A program made the translations under genes and the position numbers. A stretch of 64,000 nt of DNA from an uncultured Lachnospiraceae bacterium (lineage in GTDB: Bacteria > Bacillota > Clostridia > Lachnospirales > Lachnospiraceae): positions 1 to 64,000 of the forward strand of contig CAMUZQ010000003.1 of the NCBI GenBank assembly GCA_947165275.1. The letters are read 5' to 3'. Below, one piece after another: positions 63,733 through 64,000 of this stretch; positions within the stretch are counted from its first letter, which is position 1; the number at the start of each line of letters is the position of its first letter. Below the pieces are notes generated by a model. It worked only from the letters and a program-made list of their open reading frames with translations, made no database searches and was not told where the DNA came from.

Positions 63733-64000
63733 TTAAAATTCTCCGACTATACGCACCTCAGGCTCCAGCTCCACGCCGAATTTTGCCTTTACGTGCTCTT
63801 TTACCTCTTCTATCAGATCGAGTATATCTGCCGAGGTGGCATTTCCCAAATTGATTATAAAACCGTTATGCTTTGGAGAAACCCGCGCTCCTCCTATGGT
63901 AAGTCCCGAAAGGCCTGTATCCGTTATCAGCTTCGCTGCATAATATCCCTCAGGTCTCTTGAATGTGGATCCGGCAGAGGGAAATTCCAGAGGCTGTTTT
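63733..64000 (-). CDS. murB: UDP-N-acetylenolpyruvoylglucosamine reductase, C-terminal part
   Basis: The 3' end of a gene that continues past the right edge (89 codons visible). MurB reduces UDP-GlcNAc-enolpyruvate to UDP-MurNAc in peptidoglycan synthesis. The visible part reads [20 protein letters not shown], with the catalytic Ser-type SAGSTFKRP motif, then [19 protein letters not shown] and [11 protein letters not shown] before the TAA at 63733-63735. All are MurB hallmarks. Confidence 0.95.
   Translation of the reverse strand, partial: KQPLEFPSAGSTFKRPEGYYAAKLITDTGLSGLTIGGARVSPKHNGFIINLGNATSADILDLIEEVKEHVKAKFGVELEPEVRIVGEF

Overview
The window looks like chromosomal DNA from an anaerobic Clostridia bacterium of the Lachnospiraceae type. 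The evidence is gene content: pyruvate phosphate dikinase, a CIRCE-controlled groESL operon, a cellobiose phosphorylase locus, a hydrogenase-like sensor kinase, DUF975 and C_GCAxxG_C_C proteins, and strong AGGAGG ribosome binding sites. No rRNA, CRISPR array or intact insertion sequence was seen. One tRNA (Pro, anticodon TGG) is present.

Regions. 1-2.6 kb is an accessory remnant: an N-terminally truncated PD-(D/E)XK (McrC/LlaJI-partner type) nuclease, an AlbA/Schlafen-type ATP-binding regulator with a promoter full of AGTGACA/TGTCACT sites, and a TnpW-like transposon protein. 2.8-20.1 kb is mostly housekeeping: ppdK, a class A PBP with a small membrane partner, a foldase-like lipoprotein, O-acetylhomoserine sulfhydrylase, a 164-bp palindromic element, a sodium symporter, tex and sbcDC. 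20.2-24.8 kb holds an orphan double-glycine leader peptide, two joined gene remnants, an OhrR-like regulator with glutathione peroxidase under a 32-bp palindrome, and a membrane protein with a vestigial GGDEF domain. 24.8-27.4 kb has proC, an rRNA methylase and pfkA.

27.4-33.8 kb is the most unusual part. It is a compact seven-gene minus-strand run: a B12-type radical SAM protein, a MATE transporter fused to an RsbW-like ATPase, an ExbB/TolQ-type proton channel, an ExbD/TolR-type protein, two further membrane proteins with ExbD-like outer domains, and an anchored protein with an OB-fold-like region. Nothing resembling TonB, TolA, TolB or Pal is present. It looks like a proton-driven envelope machine in a Gram-positive lineage.

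34-46 kb has HU, a C_GCAxxG_C_C protein, a ferredoxin/hydrogenase-like hybrid histidine kinase whose terminal HPt-like domain seems to lack its histidine, oxidoreductases, groESL and an HD-GYP C-terminal remnant. 46-50 kb has a THUMP RNA methyltransferase, an amidase, rdgB, a phosphodiesterase and tRNA-Pro, closed by an inverted, decayed copy of the methyltransferase 5' end. 50-57.5 kb is a LacI-regulated cellobiose/cellodextrin locus (binding protein, two permeases, GH94 phosphorylase). 57.5-63.5 kb is a YtfQRT-YjfF type sugar ABC operon with two paralogous binding proteins. The window ends in the 3' end of murB.
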